From Gammaproteobacteria bacterium UBA2955 (GTDB lineage Bacteria; Pseudomonadota; Gammaproteobacteria; Pseudomonadales; Azotimanducaceae): a stretch of 7,261 bases of DNA. Below, piece after piece: positions 6,252 to 7,261 of the stretch. The stretch covers positions 3,036-10,296 of the forward strand of contig DEBN01000017.1 in NCBI GenBank assembly GCA_002348825.1, given 5' to 3'. The translations under genes and the position numbers were made by a program. Position 1 is the stretch's first letter, and the number at the start of each line of letters is the position of its first letter. Under the pieces are notes generated by a model. The model did no database searches. It saw only the letters and a program-made list of their open reading frames with translations, and was not told the DNA's origin.

Positions 6252-6635
6252 ATGAAAATGGATCGTCCGGGTAGCGTCGGCCTATGGGAGACCATCCTTT
6301 TTAACTTATCGCTCGTGCCGATGGTGTCAATCTCCCATAGGGTGTCCGGCATGGTGCTCTTTGGTGGTGTCGCTTTCGCGCTTTACGTTTTAGACCTGGC
6401 GATGGAGTCCAGTGATGGTTTTGCGCAAGCCAAAGCGCTGCTGATGACGCCGTTGCCGAAGCTGATTATGGTGACTCTGCTCAGTTTGCTTATGTTTCAC
6501 ATTTTCCTCGGAATTAAGCACTTAATGTTGGATTTCCACATTGGCGACACCATTAAAGCGTCGCGAATAGGCTCGGCGTCGGTGTTGGTGCTGACTGCGC
6601 TGAGTGTTGGAGTGTTTTATCAATGGCTTTGGTAG
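6252..6635 (+). CDS. sdhC: Succinate dehydrogenase cytochrome b556 subunit SdhC
   Basis: SdhC is the larger membrane anchor of complex II; with SdhD it binds haem b and the ubiquinone site in the inner membrane. The 127 residues hold three hydrophobic segments (about 20-48, 68-92 and 105-126). The signature SISHRVSG lies at 26-33: S26 and R30 correspond to the quinone-site Ser27 and Arg31 of Escherichia. H83 in MFHIFLGIKH corresponds to haem ligand His84. The stretch after the N-terminal RP (GSVGLWETILF) is less like the common RPVNLDL-type sequence. The ATG at 6252 is supported by GAGG 6 nt upstream; an ATG two codons later is less well spaced. It is the first gene of the sdhCDA cluster and overlaps sdhD by 13 nt. 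Confidence 0.96.
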   Translation: MKMDRPGSVGLWETILFNLSLVPMVSISHRVSGMVLFGGVAFALYVLDLAMESSDGFAQAKALLMTPLPKLIMVTLLSLLMFHIFLGIKHLMLDFHIGDTIKASRIGSASVLVLTALSVGVFYQWLW

Positions 6636-6994
6636 TACGCATATCCGGAATCACGGGTCGCGGGGTCACGGACTTTGTCCTGCAACGGGTAACAGCGATG
6701 ATCCTAACCTTGTACACCGCCGTGGTGGTTGGATTTTTCGCGTTGAACCAAGTGGACTATCAAACCTTTGTAACGTTTTTCGGCAGCATTGTTATGAAAA
6801 TTGCCAGCACTGTGGCAATACTCGCGACCATTGGTCATGCGTGGGTGGGAATGTGGACGATTGGAACCGATTATATCCAACCGGGCCACTGGGGGCTGCC
6901 TGACTCGGCAGATAAAATTAGAGTCGCATATCAGGCGGCCTGTATAGGCATTATGGCCACCTACTTTTTGTACGCGGTTAAAGCCATTTGGTAA
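6623..6994 (+). CDS. sdhD: Succinate dehydrogenase membrane anchor subunit SdhD
   Basis: SdhD is the smaller membrane anchor of complex II, contributing the second haem b ligand and part of the ubiquinone pocket. The 123 residues include the family motif GVTDFVLQRVTAMILTLY (14-31) and GHAWVGMWTIGTDYIQP (71-87). In the latter, H72 matches the haem ligand His71 of Escherichia, and D83-Y84 match Asp82-Tyr83 at the quinone site. Three transmembrane helices are expected (about 22-42, 55-80 and 102-121). The loop between helices 2 and 3 (GHWGLPDSADKIR) is longer than in Escherichia. The ATG lies inside the last codons of sdhC, a 13-nt overlap in another frame, suggesting translational coupling. A 51-nt gap separates it from sdhA. 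Confidence 0.96.
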   Translation: MALVVRISGITGRGVTDFVLQRVTAMILTLYTAVVVGFFALNQVDYQTFVTFFGSIVMKIASTVAILATIGHAWVGMWTIGTDYIQPGHWGLPDSADKIRVAYQAACIGIMATYFLYAVKAIW

Positions 6995-7045
6995 GCGCTT
7001 TGCGGCTGAATCGCTAAGATTGCCCCAAAAATTTCAGGAACTCAG

Positions 7046-7261
7046 ATGACTAAATTAAAAACAATGGATTTCGACGGCGTTATTGTTGGTGGAGGCGGTT
7101 CTGGTCTTCGCGCCGCTCTGCAATTGTCGCAGTCGGGGCTGAAAACTGCGGTGATTACCAAGGTCTTCCCGACGCGATCGCACACGGTATCCGCGCAAGG
7201 TGGTATTACGTGTGCCATCGCCAGTGATGACCCGAACGATGATTGGCGCTGGCATATGTAC
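7046..7261 (+). CDS. sdhA: Succinate dehydrogenase flavoprotein subunit SdhA (5' part only)
   Basis: SdhA is the catalytic FAD subunit that oxidises succinate to fumarate on the cytoplasmic face of complex II. Only the first 72 codons are in the window and the frame is open at the right edge. The FAD-binding GGGGSG lies at 15-20. [15 protein letters not shown] (41-55) contains H46, the equivalent of Escherichia His45, to which FAD is covalently attached. The visible end WRWHMY matches the WEWHMY of Escherichia SdhA. The ATG has a good Shine-Dalgarno, AGGA 6 nt upstream. It follows sdhD by 51 nt with no terminator between, consistent with an sdhCDAB operon. Confidence 0.98.
   Translation, partial: MTKLKTMDFDGVIVGGGGSGLRAALQLSQSGLKTAVITKVFPTRSHTVSAQGGITCAIASDDPNDDWRWHMY

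Overview
The window looks like chromosomal DNA from a gammaproteobacterium. The support is a type II (NADH-regulated type) citrate synthase gene divergent from an sdhC-sdhD-sdhA cluster, with SdhC, SdhD and SdhA sharing key residues with the Escherichia proteins, plus a bacterial selA-selB pair. The genus cannot be fixed from sequence alone.

Layout. (1) Positions 1-3034, minus strand: a selA-selB operon for selenocysteine insertion. SelA (449 aa) converts Ser-tRNA(Sec) to Sec-tRNA(Sec), and SelB delivers that tRNA to recoded UGA codons. The two genes share an ATGA overlap, and selB runs off the left edge with 562 codons visible. (2) Positions 3035-3147: a short divergent intergenic region with four alternating GATTGC/GCAATC half-sites. 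(3) Positions 3148-4038, plus strand: a beta-hydroxyacid dehydrogenase of the 3-hydroxyisobutyrate / tartronate-semialdehyde reductase family, specificity open. (4) Positions 4043-4077: a perfect 16-bp inverted repeat flanked by A and T tracts, a bidirectional terminator between convergent genes. (5) Positions 4096-5382, minus strand: gltA, citrate synthase. (6) Positions 5383-6251: about 870 bp with no convincing gene, holding the divergent control region of gltA and sdhC. It contains a tandem 10-bp repeat, an exact ArcA-type 10-mer, a long imperfect hairpin and several short palindromes. (7) Positions 6252-7261, plus strand: sdhC, sdhD and the first 72 codons of sdhA, the membrane anchors and flavoprotein of succinate dehydrogenase (complex II). 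sdhB presumably follows off the right edge.

Function. gltA and sdhCDA supply two TCA-cycle steps, and their divergent arrangement suggests coordinated control, for example by oxygen or redox state. The selenocysteine genes are a separate functional module; no selenoprotein, selD or tRNA-Sec gene is visible.

Novelty. All the genes belong to known families. I see no evidence of a new multi-gene system. The least explained DNA is the gltA-sdhC intergenic region and, on a smaller scale, the selA/dehydrogenase intergenic region.
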